A stretch of 64,000 nt of DNA from Erythrobacter sp. HI0063 (GTDB lineage Bacteria; Pseudomonadota; Alphaproteobacteria; Sphingomonadales; Sphingomonadaceae): contig NZ_LWFF01000346.1 of NCBI RefSeq assembly GCF_001635685.1, forward strand, positions 45,987 through 109,986. Direction: 5' to 3'. The translations under genes were made by a program, and so were the position numbers. Positions 33,785-42,198 of the stretch are shown here, piece by piece; positions within the stretch are counted from its first letter, which is position 1; each line of letters opens with the position of its first letter. A model generated the notes under the pieces. It ran no database searches, was not told the DNA's origin, and saw only the letters and a list, made by a program, of their open reading frames with translations.

Positions 33785-34366
33785 ATGGATATCCGCGTCT
33801 CGGGCCATCAGATCGACACCGGCGCCGCCTTGCAGGACTATGTGTCCGACAAGCTGCAGGCCATGGTGGAAAAATACTTCAGCCGTGCGCTCAGCTCGCA
33901 CGTCACCTTCGGCAAGGCCGGGTCCGGCGCTTATTCCAGCGACATCGTCACGCACGTCAACAAGGGCCTGATCCTCAAGAGCCATGGCGAAGCGCATGAC
34001 GTTCACCAGAGCTTCGATCAGGCGCTGAGCAAGATCGAAAAGCAGCTGCGCCGCTACAAGCGCCGCGTACAGGACCGCCACAGCCAGGCCGCCCACGCGC
34101 TGGCGGAGGAAGAGGCCGCGTACACGATCTTCGCCGCGCCCGAGCCCGAACAGGCCGAAGAGCGCGAGGAAGATAGCGCGCCCCCCATCGTGGCGGAAAC
34201 CACCGCCGACATTCCCGAAGCCACCGTGGCCGACGCAGTCATGATGCTCGACCTGCGCGATACCAGCGCGCTGTTCTTCAAGAATGCGGGCTCCGGGCGG
34301 CACAACATGGTCTATCGCCGCCGCGACGGGACGATCGGCTGGGTCGAACCGCGCCGCGCCGACTGA
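33785..34366 (+). CDS. hpf: ribosome hibernation-promoting factor, long form
   Basis: Long HPF/RaiA-type protein of 193 residues that dimerises 70S ribosomes into inactive 100S particles. The N-terminal domain (MDIRVSGHQIDTGAALQDYV, with HVTFGKAGSGAYSSDIVTHV) binds the 30S subunit. A charged linker follows, and the C-terminal dimerisation domain ends with TSALFFKNAGSGRHNMVYRRRDGTIGWVEP. An AAGGAG element lies about ten bases before the ATG. Confidence 0.95.
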   Translation: MDIRVSGHQIDTGAALQDYVSDKLQAMVEKYFSRALSSHVTFGKAGSGAYSSDIVTHVNKGLILKSHGEAHDVHQSFDQALSKIEKQLRRYKRRVQDRHSQAAHALAEEEAAYTIFAAPEPEQAEEREEDSAPPIVAETTADIPEATVADAVMMLDLRDTSALFFKNAGSGRHNMVYRRRDGTIGWVEPRRAD

Positions 34367-34430
34367 CGCGCCGATTGATGCGCAGAGCGGCTTGCACCCG
34401 GTAGGCGATCCGGGGCACGGGGAGAGGGAA

Positions 34431-34913
34431 ATGGACGAGACTGCACCGCCCTCCCCCGCTCCGCCAACCGCTGCAGGCGCCGAATCGCATTACCGCGCGC
34501 TCGAACGCCTCTACGCTTCGGCCCCCGTCAACGCCCTGTTCGCCTCGGAACTGACGATCGAAGGCGAAGGGCGCGCCCGGATCGGGTTCGACATCACGCA
34601 AGACGTTTTCCATGCTGCGGGCGCAGCGCATGGGACGATCTATTTCAAAATGCTCGACGATGCGGCCTTTTATGCAGCCAACACGCTGGCGACCGATCGA
34701 TTCCTGCTGACGACCTCGTTCAACTTGCATTTCACCAAGCCCGTGCGTGGCGGGCGCGTGGTGGCAGAGGGGCGCTGGGTCAGCGGGCGCCGGCGCGTGT
34801 TCGTCGCCGAATCGCGTCTGGTCGATGCGGAAGGCGAGGAAGTGGGGCGCGGTACGGGCACTTTCATGCGCTCGCGCATCGCGCTGTCCGGCCTGCCCGG
34901 CTATTCGCAGTGA
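34431..34913 (+). CDS. PaaI-type hotdog thioesterase
   Basis: A 160-residue hotdog-fold protein. I use ATG 34431, preceded by GAGAGGGAA. Typical features are GAAHGTIYFKMLDDAAFYAA near 64-83 (the asparagine or acid plus helix of acyl-CoA thioesterases), FNLHFTKPVRGGRVVAEG near 95-112 and a late GRGTGTFMRS. The substrate acyl-CoA is unknown. The next gene starts four bases after its stop. Confidence 0.85.
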   Translation: MDETAPPSPAPPTAAGAESHYRALERLYASAPVNALFASELTIEGEGRARIGFDITQDVFHAAGAAHGTIYFKMLDDAAFYAANTLATDRFLLTTSFNLHFTKPVRGGRVVAEGRWVSGRRRVFVAESRLVDAEGEEVGRGTGTFMRSRIALSGLPGYSQ

Positions 34914-34917
34914 TCCG

Positions 34918-35247
34918 ATGAGCGATAATCGCCTGCCCACCCATCTCGAAATCGCGGGTATGATCCGGTCGGTCCAGGCGGCCGGGGGCTTTGCGACCGT
35001 GCTTCACAAGGGCGAGCGGGACGCGGGCTCGATTTGCGTGATTGCGACGCATAATGGCCACAATTCAACGCTTTGGGAGCGTATGCCGCAGCTCGATGGC
35101 TCAAGGAAATTCGTGGCGACGAAATTACAAGATACTGAAAATAAAACTGATTTCGAAGAATATCTGGCGCGGCGCCTCCGCCAGGATCCCGATTCCTGGC
35201 AGATCGAACTGGATATCGAAAACGCCGAACGCTTCATCGCTGTTTGA
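34918..35247 (+). CDS. DUF1491 family protein
   Basis: This is a 109-residue protein that fits DUF1491: THLEIAGMIRSVQAAGGFATV, then HKGERDAGSICVI, and the closing DPDSWQIELDIENAERFI. The family is confined mainly to alphaproteobacteria and has no known function. The codons for about residues 62-82 (35102-35163) are unusually AT-rich compared with the rest. It lies directly behind the thioesterase gene, probably in one operon with it. Confidence 0.82.
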   Translation: MSDNRLPTHLEIAGMIRSVQAAGGFATVLHKGERDAGSICVIATHNGHNSTLWERMPQLDGSRKFVATKLQDTENKTDFEEYLARRLRQDPDSWQIELDIENAERFIAV

Positions 35248-35460
35248 GCACCATATCGAACGCACGGGTTGACTCGGTTTCGAATGTGACTAGTTGGCCG
35301 CCGACTTCGCTTGCGTAGGCGGCTGTTGGACATGGGGTTCGGTAGCTAGCACGCAGTCGGGGAATGGCCGGCAGGCCCGTTACGGATCGCTCAACGACGC
35401 TATCAAGGCGCGAAAGATCCCAGCCTGCGACAGGTATTCACCGCCGAATGTATCGGTTTC

Positions 35461-36138
35461 ATGTTCAAACGATCGCTTACCGCGGGTGCGGGTATCACTG
35501 CCGCCGCCCTTCTTACTTTTGCCGGGATACAAAGTTCCGGTGCCGTTGCGCAGGAATCGGATTCCGCCCCGGCGATCACTCTCGAAAACCCGGACGTGAC
35601 GGACGAGATCGTCCCCGCAACCGCCCCGGTCTTCATCGAGAAGGAAGTGGCCCAGCCCCTTCCCGAACAGCCGGCGGACGCCGTGCTCGAACTTTCCTCC
35701 GACGACGATGCCCCCCGCGCCGCTAGCTTGCGCGAACTCGTCGCCGCAACTCCCACCGACGGCGCGCTTTCCGAAGAGCTGCAATGCCTTGCCGGTGCGG
35801 TCTATTTCGAATCGCGCGGCGAACCGCTCGACGGCCAGCTCGCCGTGGCCAAGGTTATCATCAATCGAGCCGAATCGGGCCAGTTTCCCGAAAGCTACTG
35901 CTCGGTCGTGCACCAGCGCTCGCAATTCTCCTTCGTGAAGAACGGCCGCATGCCGCAGCCGCGTACGTCCAGCGCCGCCTGGACCCGCGCCAAGGCCATC
36001 GCCCGGATCGCGCATCGCGACCTGTGGGATAGCGAAGCCGACGACGCGCTCTATTTCCACGCCAAATACGTCCGCCCCAGCTGGAGCCGGACCAAAGTGG
36101 CGCGGGCCACGATCGATTCGCATATTTTCTACAGGTGA
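35461..36138 (+). CDS. SleB-type cell wall hydrolase
   Basis: The 225-residue exported protein has a signal sequence (about 1-30, ending near SGAVAQ), a proline- and acid-rich linker, and a hydrolase_2 (SleB/CwlJ) domain from about 105. Landmarks are LAGAVYFESRGEPLDGQLAVAKV, with the catalytic glutamate in YFESRGE, and SQFSFVKNGRMP. Such enzymes cut glycan strands of peptidoglycan. Upstream (35248-35460) no promoter is convincing. Confidence 0.88.
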   Translation: MFKRSLTAGAGITAAALLTFAGIQSSGAVAQESDSAPAITLENPDVTDEIVPATAPVFIEKEVAQPLPEQPADAVLELSSDDDAPRAASLRELVAATPTDGALSEELQCLAGAVYFESRGEPLDGQLAVAKVIINRAESGQFPESYCSVVHQRSQFSFVKNGRMPQPRTSSAAWTRAKAIARIAHRDLWDSEADDALYFHAKYVRPSWSRTKVARATIDSHIFYR

Positions 36139-36154
36139 CCCTCAAGCCCCGGGC

Positions 36155-36216
36155 GCGAGCCGTTCGGCTCGCTTGGCTACGGCCTAACGGTCGGCACGCG
36201 GTCGCTGATGCGACCG
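36155..36216. terminator. two tandem hairpins between convergent genes
   Basis: GCGAGCCG-TT-CGGCTCGC (36155-36172) and CGGTCG-N6-CGACCG (36199-36216) are perfect stems in the short gap between the convergent cell wall hydrolase and xth genes. They are placed as a bidirectional terminator. T runs are absent. Confidence 0.45.
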
Positions 36217-36223
36217 ACCGCAA

Positions 36224-37015
36224 TCAGTGTTCGTCTTGGAATTCCACCCAGACGGGCGTGTGATCGCTCGATTTCTCGCGCCCGCGATATTCCTTGTCGA
36301 TACCCGCCGCCGTCATTCTGTCGGCGAGTTCGGGCGACAGGAGCAGGTGATCGATCCGGAACCCGTGGTCGCGTTGCCAGGCGCCTGCCTGATAGTCCCA
36401 GAAGGTCCATACGCCGCCGCGCGGGTTGAGTGTGTCGATCGCGTCGGTCCACCCGTCCGCCAGCATACGGGCGTAGGCGTTGCGCGATTCGGGCTGCATC
36501 AGCGCATCGCTCGCCATGGCCTTGGGCGACCAGACATCCTTGTCCTCGGGAATGACATTGTAATCGCCGACCAGCGCGGTGGGAATTTCCTGTCTCCAGA
36601 GCGAGGCGGCATGCGTTCTCAGCCGCTCCATCCAGCGCAATTTGTAATCGAATTTGGGGCCGGGAAGCGGATTGCCGTTGGGCAGGTAGATGCAGCCCAC
36701 GCGGACTCCATTTACCTCGGCTTCGAGATACCGGGCGTGATCGTCCTCGGCATCTTCGGGGAAGAGTTCGGGCAGGCCGCGCCGGGTCTCAACCGGCTTT
36801 ACTCCATCGGCCAGGATCGCCACGCCATTGAAGCTTTTCTGCCCGTGCCAGATCGCGTGATAGCCGATCTCTTCAAATTCGGCTGCCGGGAAGCCTTCGT
36901 CCTGCGTCTTGATCTCCTGCAGGCAGGCGACCGTGGGCCGCGTCTCCGCGAGCCATTCCTTGAGACGCGGCAGTCGCGCCTTGATCCCGTTGATGTTGAA
37001 GCTGGCAATGCGCAT
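36224..37015 (-). CDS. xth: exodeoxyribonuclease III
   Basis: AP endonuclease/3' exonuclease of base-excision repair, 263 residues. Motifs include ASFNINGIKARLPRL (3-17), CLQEIKTQDEGFP (with the metal-binding Glu), GCIYLPNGNP, VGDYNVIPEDKDVW and the terminal SSDHTPVWVEF with the catalytic Asp-His pair. The gene begins 37 bases after erpA on the same strand and is likely co-transcribed with it. Confidence 0.95.
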   Translation of the reverse strand: MRIASFNINGIKARLPRLKEWLAETRPTVACLQEIKTQDEGFPAAEFEEIGYHAIWHGQKSFNGVAILADGVKPVETRRGLPELFPEDAEDDHARYLEAEVNGVRVGCIYLPNGNPLPGPKFDYKLRWMERLRTHAASLWRQEIPTALVGDYNVIPEDKDVWSPKAMASDALMQPESRNAYARMLADGWTDAIDTLNPRGGVWTFWDYQAGAWQRDHGFRIDHLLLSPELADRMTAAGIDKEYRGREKSSDHTPVWVEFQDEH

Positions 37016-37052
37016 CGGGACCGTCTGCCCGAAACCGGCCTACGCGTCTAAT

Positions 37053-37382
37053 TCAAATGCCGAAGCTGGTCCCGCAACCACAGCCGGCAGCCGCTTGCGG
37101 ATTTTCGACGCGGAACGCCGCCCCACCCAACGATTCGACGAAATCCACCGTGCTGCCTGCAACGAGGTCGAGGCTGACCGGATCGACGATCAACCGCACG
37201 TCGCCCGTTTCGCTGACGCTGTCATCGCTCTCGGCTTCGGGGGCGAGGCCGAACTTGTACTGGAAGCCAGAACACCCCCCGCCTTCCACGGAAAGGCGCA
37301 GGATCGCGGGCGCGCCCTGCTTGGCGGCGATGGCCGCGACGCGGTCGGCGGCAGCTTGGGTCAGGGAGAGCGGTTCGGACAT
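37053..37382 (-). CDS. erpA: iron-sulfur cluster insertion protein ErpA
   Basis: A-type carrier that delivers Fe-S clusters. The 109-residue protein has the three conserved cysteines: C37 in GGGCSGFQY, and C101 and C103 in the terminal CGCGTSFGI. The length is that of ErpA/IscA. It precedes xth by 37 bases. Confidence 0.93.
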   Translation of the reverse strand: MSEPLSLTQAAADRVAAIAAKQGAPAILRLSVEGGGCSGFQYKFGLAPEAESDDSVSETGDVRLIVDPVSLDLVAGSTVDFVESLGGAAFRVENPQAAAGCGCGTSFGI

Positions 37383-37424
37383 AGTCCCGATGTAGGGAGC
37401 CGAAGCCCTCCCCTCAAGCGCATC

Positions 37425-37856
37425 TCAGGCGGTCTGGATATATTGCCGCATCTGCGCCGCTTCGTGTTCGACCTGATCTATCTTCGATTTGACCAGATCG
37501 CCGATGGAAATGAAGCCGCACAGGGTTTCTCCGTCGAGGACGGGAAGATGCCTGATACGCCGCCTGGTCATCAGCGAAAGCGCTTCGTCCACATCCGTGG
37601 CGCGCTCGACCGTGATGGCGGGCGCGGTCATGGCTTCGCGCACCGGCCGGTCGAGCGCGGCGGCACCTTCCTTGGCGAGGCAATACAAGACGTCGCGTTC
37701 CGAGAAAATGCCCGCGACCCGGCCTTCCTCCATCACCGGCAGAGCCCCGATGCGCCGGTCCGCCAACAGCGCGACTACATCGCGCATGGGCCTGTCCACC
37801 GTGCAGCTCACGATTTCCGAACTCGCCCGTCCCTCGATCAAATTCGCGATATTCAT
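37425..37856 (-). CDS. CBS-pair domain protein
   Basis: I choose the ATG at 37856 (MNIANLIEGR), since GAGGAG lies six bases upstream; this gives 143 residues. Two CBS motifs form one Bateman module: VVALLADRRIGALPVMEEGRV at about 27-47 and EALSLMTRRRIRHLPVLDGE at about 91-110. Stand-alone CBS proteins bind adenosyl ligands and regulate unknown partners. It lies 42 bases upstream of erpA on the same strand. Confidence 0.88.
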   Translation of the reverse strand: MNIANLIEGRASSEIVSCTVDRPMRDVVALLADRRIGALPVMEEGRVAGIFSERDVLYCLAKEGAAALDRPVREAMTAPAITVERATDVDEALSLMTRRRIRHLPVLDGETLCGFISIGDLVKSKIDQVEHEAAQMRQYIQTA

Positions 37857-37972
37857 TGCCGCTCTCCTCACCCGCTTCGGGCGTGAGAATGCCACGATTG
37901 TCTACGAAACGCGAATCGCGGCAAATCCGGCCGGTCTTGCGCGCATTCGGAGGAACGCGCATTGAAGCGTCC

Positions 37973-38242
37973 ATGGCTCGCAAGTCTCCCCTCGAAGATC
38001 CCGAAACCGCTGCCTTCGCCTGGGCGCGCTATCGCCGCATCATGTGGTTCATGCTTGCGATCACGATTGGCGTGGTCGCGGTGGCGATCGCCTTTCTCTA
38101 CGATGGCGAGAGCGAGGCGTCGGTACATTACTATATCGCGGTGGCACTCGGCATCGGATTCACCATGCTGCTGGCGAGTGCGCTGATGGGGCTGGTGTTC
38201 CTGTCGGCCGGAACCGGCCACGACGATTCGATCGACGAATAA
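37973..38242 (+). CDS. small two-TM membrane protein, unknown function
   Basis: A protein of 89 residues with a polar N-terminus (KSPLEDPETAAFAWARYRRI) and two hydrophobic helices (about 23-42 and 52-80), connected by a short acidic loop, and an acidic tail. It is a typical conserved small alphaproteobacterial membrane protein without an assigned role. The ATG at 37973 lacks a good ribosome binding site; GGAGGAAC lies 17 bases upstream, so the start may be slightly earlier at a non-ATG codon. It converges with thiSG. Confidence 0.7.
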   Translation: MARKSPLEDPETAAFAWARYRRIMWFMLAITIGVVAVAIAFLYDGESEASVHYYIAVALGIGFTMLLASALMGLVFLSAGTGHDDSIDE

Positions 38243-38248
38243 AAGGCG

Positions 38249-39238
38249 TCAGATCAGTCCCGCCAGCGGACTGGAGGGATCGGCGTATTTGCGCGTCCCC
38301 ATCCGGCCCGAAAGATAGGCGTGGCGGCCCGCTTCGACTGCCAGCTTCATGGCTTGGGCCATGCGGACCGGATCCTTTGCTTCGGCGATGGCGGTGTTCA
38401 TCAGCACTCCGTCGCAGCCCAGCTCCATCGCCACTGCCGCATCGCTCGCCGTGCCCACACCCGCATCGACGAGGACGGGCACACTGGCCCCTTCCTTGAT
38501 CAGGCGAATGGTCACGCGGTTCTGGATGCCGAGGCCCGATCCGATAGGCGCGCCCAGCGGCATGACTGCAACGGCGCCCGCCTCTTCCAGCTGCTTCGCC
38601 GCGATCGGATCGTCGACGCAATAGACCATGGGGAGGAAGCCCTCCTTCGCCAGCACCTCGGTCGCTTTCAGCGTTTCGCGCATATCGGGATACAGCGTAC
38701 GCGCTTCGCCCAAGACTTCGAGTTTGACGAGATCCCAGCCCCCCGCCTCGCGCGCGAGACGAAGCGTGCGGATCGCATCGTCGGCGGTGAAGCATCCTGC
38801 GGTGTTGGGGAGGTAGGTCACCTTCTTGGGATCGATGAAATCGGTCAGCATCGGCGCCTTGGGATCGCTGACATTGACGCGCCGCACCGCCACGGTGACG
38901 ATCTCCGCCCCCGAGGCTTCGAGCGCGGCGGCGTTCTGGGCGAAATCCTTGTACTTGCCGGTGCCGACGATCAGGCGCGACCGGAAGGTTCGGCCCGCGA
39001 CGGTCCAGCTGTCATCCTGCACGTCATGGTCGCCGCCGCCGACAAAATGGACGATCTCCAACGTGTCGCCTTCTGCCAAGGTGTGCTGCTCGAGTTCGCT
39101 GCGTGGCGCGATGGTGCCATTGCGTTCGACCGCTACCTTGGCAGGGTCGAGATCGAGTTCGCGGACGAGATCGGCGACGGTGGTGGCTGAGGTGCGGCGA
39201 GTCTCGCCGTTGACGGTAAGGGATAGGGGCGCGGTCAT
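38249..39238 (-). CDS. thiG: fused sulfur carrier ThiS - thiazole synthase ThiG
   Basis: A 329-residue fusion for thiamin thiazole formation. Residues 1-69 are a ThiS-like ubiquitin fold ending in EIVHFVGGG, and residues 76-329 are a ThiG TIM barrel ([10 protein letters not shown], the Schiff-base lysine in [11 protein letters not shown], and [28 protein letters not shown]). In separate ThiS the Gly-Gly is the C-terminus and carries the thiocarboxylate; here it is internal (67-69), followed by DHD. The gene lies 19 bases downstream of merC. No other thi gene or TPP riboswitch is seen nearby. Confidence 0.93.
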   Translation of the reverse strand: MTAPLSLTVNGETRRTSATTVADLVRELDLDPAKVAVERNGTIAPRSELEQHTLAEGDTLEIVHFVGGGDHDVQDDSWTVAGRTFRSRLIVGTGKYKDFAQNAAALEASGAEIVTVAVRRVNVSDPKAPMLTDFIDPKKVTYLPNTAGCFTADDAIRTLRLAREAGGWDLVKLEVLGEARTLYPDMRETLKATEVLAKEGFLPMVYCVDDPIAAKQLEEAGAVAVMPLGAPIGSGLGIQNRVTIRLIKEGASVPVLVDAGVGTASDAAVAMELGCDGVLMNTAIAEAKDPVRMAQAMKLAVEAGRHAYLSGRMGTRKYADPSSPLAGLI

Positions 39239-39257
39239 GGTCCGCGCGACATAAGCC

Positions 39258-39644
39258 TCAATGCGAATGGCGCAAGTTGAGGATATGGCCGAGCGAGACC
39301 AGCGCGACGCCGATGATCGTCAAAATCGCCTCTTTCTCCCCATGCGGCACGGCCAGAGCGCCCCCCATGAAGGTCAGCCCGGTCATCGCGATCACGAAAG
39401 GCGCGGCCTTGCGATGGCGCAACGCACCCCAGCCGATGGCCACTGCGGCGATCAGAACTGCAAAGACGAGGCCGATGCGATGGATATCGGGGTTGAGGAA
39501 CAATTCGCCGCCGATGCCGAGCCCTGCGCCCAGCCCCGCGACGATCATGATGCTGACCACGCAATGCAGCGCGCACAGGCCCGAAAGCGCAATGCCGGCG
39601 CGATCGAGCCGACGCCGAAACGGAGAGATCGGGCGTTCCACCAT
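39258..39644 (-). CDS. MerC-domain membrane protein
   Basis: The 128-residue protein has four hydrophobic segments and the MerC cysteine pair in GLCALHC (C24 and C28) in the first helix. A late [10 protein letters not shown] gives a histidine-rich end. MerC proteins transport mercury in mer operons; chromosomal relatives may carry other metals or be zinc-related. No mer genes are present. An imperfect palindrome lies upstream of the start (39654-39670). It probably shares a transcript with thiSG. Confidence 0.8.
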   Translation of the reverse strand: MVERPISPFRRRLDRAGIALSGLCALHCVVSIMIVAGLGAGLGIGGELFLNPDIHRIGLVFAVLIAAVAIGWGALRHRKAAPFVIAMTGLTFMGGALAVPHGEKEAILTIIGVALVSLGHILNLRHSH

Positions 39645-39653
39645 GAGCGATCA

Positions 39654-39670
39654 TGTATGTGACGGTGTAA
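39654..39670. promoter_or_regulatory. imperfect palindrome upstream of the merC-like gene
   Basis: ATGTGAC-GGT-GTAACAT (one mismatch between 7-bp arms) lies about 10-26 bases upstream of the start codon of the MerC-like gene. It resembles metalloregulator operators of the Fur/Zur group in architecture, but the match to a consensus is not strong. Confidence 0.35.
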
Positions 39671-39792
39671 CATGATGCAAGGGGTGCCGACGATTTCGAT
39701 GGCGAGGCATCGGGACGGCTCTTGCACCTAAGAGAGCGATTGGTGCTGCAAATGCACTTGCGATGCGTCGCCGCGCGCAGCAAACAGCGCCC

Positions 39793-40827
39793 ATGTCGAT
39801 TTCATCGCGTTCCATTTCGCCTGCGCGCCCGATCGCGATCGCCAATTGGTTGCTGGTGGTCGCTGCCCTGGTGGTTCTGATGGTGGCAGTCGGCGGCATC
39901 ACGCGCCTGACCGAAAGCGGACTGTCGATCACCCAGTGGAAACCGATCACCGGGGCGATCCCACCGCTGAGCGAGGCGGCTTGGCAGGCCGAGTTCGACC
40001 TGTATCGCCGCACCGGGGAATACATCAATGTGACCGGCCCGGCGGGCATGGATCTGGCGGCGTTCAAATTCATCTATTTCTGGGAATGGTTCCACCGGCT
40101 GCTGGGCCGAGTGATCGGTATCGCCTTCGCCGTGCCGCTCGCCTGGTTTTGGGTAAGGGGCGCTATTCCGAAAGGGTATAAGCACCGGCTCGTTGCGCTG
40201 CTTGCGCTGGGCGGTCTGCAGGGTGTGTTCGGTTGGTTCATGGTCAAGAGCGGGCTGGCGGGCACGATGACCGATGTGAGCCACTTCTGGCTGTCCATCC
40301 ATTTGCTGACGGCATTCTTCACTCTGGGCGGACTGGTGTGGACCGCGCTCGATCTCCGGCAATTGGCCAACCGCAGCGCGCCGCGCTCGCTCTGGACTGT
40401 CACGGCGAGCTGGGTGGGCGCGATCCTGTTCGTTCAGCTCCTGCTCGGCGCTTGGGTCGCCGGCCTCAATGCCGGGCTTGCTTCCGACACCTGGCCTTTG
40501 ATGCAGGGTCGGTTGGTAACGGAATTCGACGCGTCGGGGGGCGTGTTTCATGCGATCACGCACGATCCTTTCCTGATCCATTTCCTCCACCGCTGGTGGG
40601 CATGGGTGGCGTTCGTGGCGCTGATCGTGATGGCGCGGCGCGTGAAGCCGATCGCCCGGCCCGCTTCGATCGCGATGAATGCGCTACTGGGGACGCAGAT
40701 TCTGCTCGGTATCGCGACGGTCATCAGCGGGGTCGATCTCTGGCTGGCCGTGGCGCATCAGGTCGTGGGCGCATTGCTGACCGCCACCTTCGCATGGAAC
40801 GCGCACGCATTGGGCCGCCCAGCCTGA
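39793..40827 (+). CDS. ctaA: heme A synthase
   Basis: CtaA/Cox15 oxidises haem O to haem A for cytochrome aa3. I use ATG 39793 (MSISSRS), giving 344 residues. Eight hydrophobic helices are visible with the family motifs VGGITRLTESGLSI, EWFHRLLGR, SHFWLSIHLL and DPFLIHFLHRWWAW, containing the haem-ligand histidines. No other ctaA-linked oxidase genes are in this window. A strong inverted repeat lies 10 bases after the stop. Confidence 0.93.
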   Translation: MSISSRSISPARPIAIANWLLVVAALVVLMVAVGGITRLTESGLSITQWKPITGAIPPLSEAAWQAEFDLYRRTGEYINVTGPAGMDLAAFKFIYFWEWFHRLLGRVIGIAFAVPLAWFWVRGAIPKGYKHRLVALLALGGLQGVFGWFMVKSGLAGTMTDVSHFWLSIHLLTAFFTLGGLVWTALDLRQLANRSAPRSLWTVTASWVGAILFVQLLLGAWVAGLNAGLASDTWPLMQGRLVTEFDASGGVFHAITHDPFLIHFLHRWWAWVAFVALIVMARRVKPIARPASIAMNALLGTQILLGIATVISGVDLWLAVAHQVVGALLTATFAWNAHALGRPA

Positions 40828-40836
40828 TCGCAAGTC

Positions 40837-40858
40837 GTGGGGTATTATTATACCCCAC
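40837..40858. repeat. perfect inverted repeat after ctaA, upstream of rplM
   Basis: Arms GTGGGGTAT and ATACCCCAC surround TATT: a 9-bp perfect stem just behind ctaA and about 145 bases before rplM. It could end ctaA transcription, but there is no T run. Its design (GG.GTA ... TAC.CC with an AT core) resembles the palindrome at 11977-11992, so it may instead be an operator. Confidence 0.5.
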
Positions 40859-40877
40859 CCGGCATCCCCGGATTTGC

Positions 40878-40906
40878 TTGACTTGCGCGTGATCCAGAGC
40901 CATTTG
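40878..40906 (+). promoter_or_regulatory. candidate rplM-rpsI promoter
   Basis: A -35-like TTGACT (40878-40883) is followed after 17 bases by CATTTG (40901-40906). The -35 is good and the -10 weak. It would give a leader of about 90 bases for rplM. Confidence 0.4.
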
Positions 40907-41001
40907 CGCGCCGCATCGCGATATTCGGCTGGCCCGGACTCGCTGCTCAACGGATTCGGCTTCGCGCCGGGGCCAAGCAACATCAAGGACGGAACAGCGC
41001 C

Positions 41002-41481
41002 ATGAAGGCTCTCACCAAGGCCACCCGGTCGATCAAACCGGCAGAGGTCGAAAAGAAATGGCACCTGATCGACGCCGAAGGGCTCGTCGTCGGGCGCCTC
41101 GCGGCGATCATCGCCAATCACCTGCGCGGCAAGCACAAGCCGAGCTTCACGCCCCATGTCGATTGCGGCGATCACGTCATCGTCATCAACGCGGACAAGG
41201 TGAAGTTCACCGGCCGCAAGATGACCGACAAGATCTATTACAAGCACACCGGCCACCCGGGCGGCATCAAGGAAACGACTCCGGCCAAGGTGCTGGAAGG
41301 CCGCTTCCCCGAGCGCGTGCTGGAAAAGGCCGTGCAGCGCATGATCCCGCGCGGGCCGCTGGGCCGGGCGCAGATGAAGGCGCTCCACCTCTATGCCGGG
41401 ACCGAACACCCGCATGACGGACAGCAGCCGCAGACGCTCGACGTCGCTTCGTTGAACCGCAAGAACAAGGCTGCCGCATAA
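41002..41481 (+). CDS. rplM: 50S ribosomal protein L13
   Basis: The 159-residue L13 shows the family start [18 protein letters not shown] (about 18-35), [18 protein letters not shown] and the signature [20 protein letters not shown]. The TAA overlaps the ATG of rpsI by one base (TAATG), as in the usual rplM-rpsI operon, so translation of the two is coupled. Confidence 0.98.
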   Translation: MKALTKATRSIKPAEVEKKWHLIDAEGLVVGRLAAIIANHLRGKHKPSFTPHVDCGDHVIVINADKVKFTGRKMTDKIYYKHTGHPGGIKETTPAKVLEGRFPERVLEKAVQRMIPRGPLGRAQMKALHLYAGTEHPHDGQQPQTLDVASLNRKNKAAA

Positions 41482-42098
41482 TGGCCGACGACAACACCAC
41501 GCCCGACACCACGGCAGCTGAAAACGCCGCCGACACGCCCGCAGACGCCGCGACCAAGGGCGCGACGAGCGAGAACGAAGGCGCCGATGCGAAGAGCAGC
41601 GTCTCCGACCTCGCGGATCTCAAGGACATCGCCGGCGATACGCCGCAGGGCGATTCCGCTGAAATCGCGCAGCGCGCCGACGTTCCCCTGCGCGAGCAGG
41701 AGCTCGACAAGCAGGGCCGCGCCTACGCTACCGGCCGCCGCAAGGACGCCACCGCGCGAGTCTGGCTGAAGCCGGGCAGCGGCAAGGTCATCGTCAACGG
41801 CAAGGACCAGGAAGTCTACTTCGCGCGTCCGACCTTGCGCCTGATCATTAACCAACCCTTCTCGATCACCGAGCGTGAAGGCCAGTACGACGTGATCGCC
41901 ACTGTACGCGGCGGCGGTCTGTCCGGCCAGGCCGGTGCAGTGAAGCACGGCATCAGCCAGGCGCTGACCAAGTACGAGCCGACGCTGCGTGGCACCGTCA
42001 AGGCCGCCGGCTTCCTCACCCGCGACAGCCGCGTGGTGGAGCGCAAGAAGTATGGCCGGGCCAAGGCTCGCCGCAGCTTCCAGTTCTCGAAGCGCTAA
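41481..42098 (+). CDS. rpsI: 30S ribosomal protein S9 with long acidic N-terminal extension
   Basis: S9 of 205 residues. The conserved core starts at [20 protein letters not shown] (about residue 80) and ends in the classic [11 protein letters not shown] tail that reaches the P-site tRNA. About 75 residues precede the core, rich in D, A, E and T ([20 protein letters not shown]); bacterial S9 proteins usually have about 130 residues in all. The extension is predicted to be disordered. The start is fixed by overlap with rplM. A strong terminator follows. Confidence 0.97.
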   Translation: MADDNTTPDTTAAENAADTPADAATKGATSENEGADAKSSVSDLADLKDIAGDTPQGDSAEIAQRADVPLREQELDKQGRAYATGRRKDATARVWLKPGSGKVIVNGKDQEVYFARPTLRLIINQPFSITEREGQYDVIATVRGGGLSGQAGAVKHGISQALTKYEPTLRGTVKAAGFLTRDSRVVERKKYGRAKARRSFQFSKR

Positions 42099-42121
42099 GC
42101 CAGCGATCTATCGATCACCGA

Positions 42122-42154
42122 GGAAGGGCGGTCCCGAAAGGGGCCGCCCTTTTT
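42122..42154 (+). terminator. rho-independent terminator of rplM-rpsI
   Basis: The stem AGGGCGGTCCC / GGGGCCGCCCT (one G-T pair) with the tetraloop GAAA is followed by TTTTT. It lies about 25 bases after the rpsI stop. This is the clearest intrinsic terminator in the window. Confidence 0.92.
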
Positions 42155-42198
42155 CGTGGGCTATCGAGAGTCGGCGTGAATCCTGTCGCTACGCGGCG

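Noticed and set aside
35269..35297. TTGACT upstream of the cell wall hydrolase gene as a promoter
   Set aside because: The partner at 17-base spacing (AGTTGG) is not a -10 sequence, so I do not annotate it.
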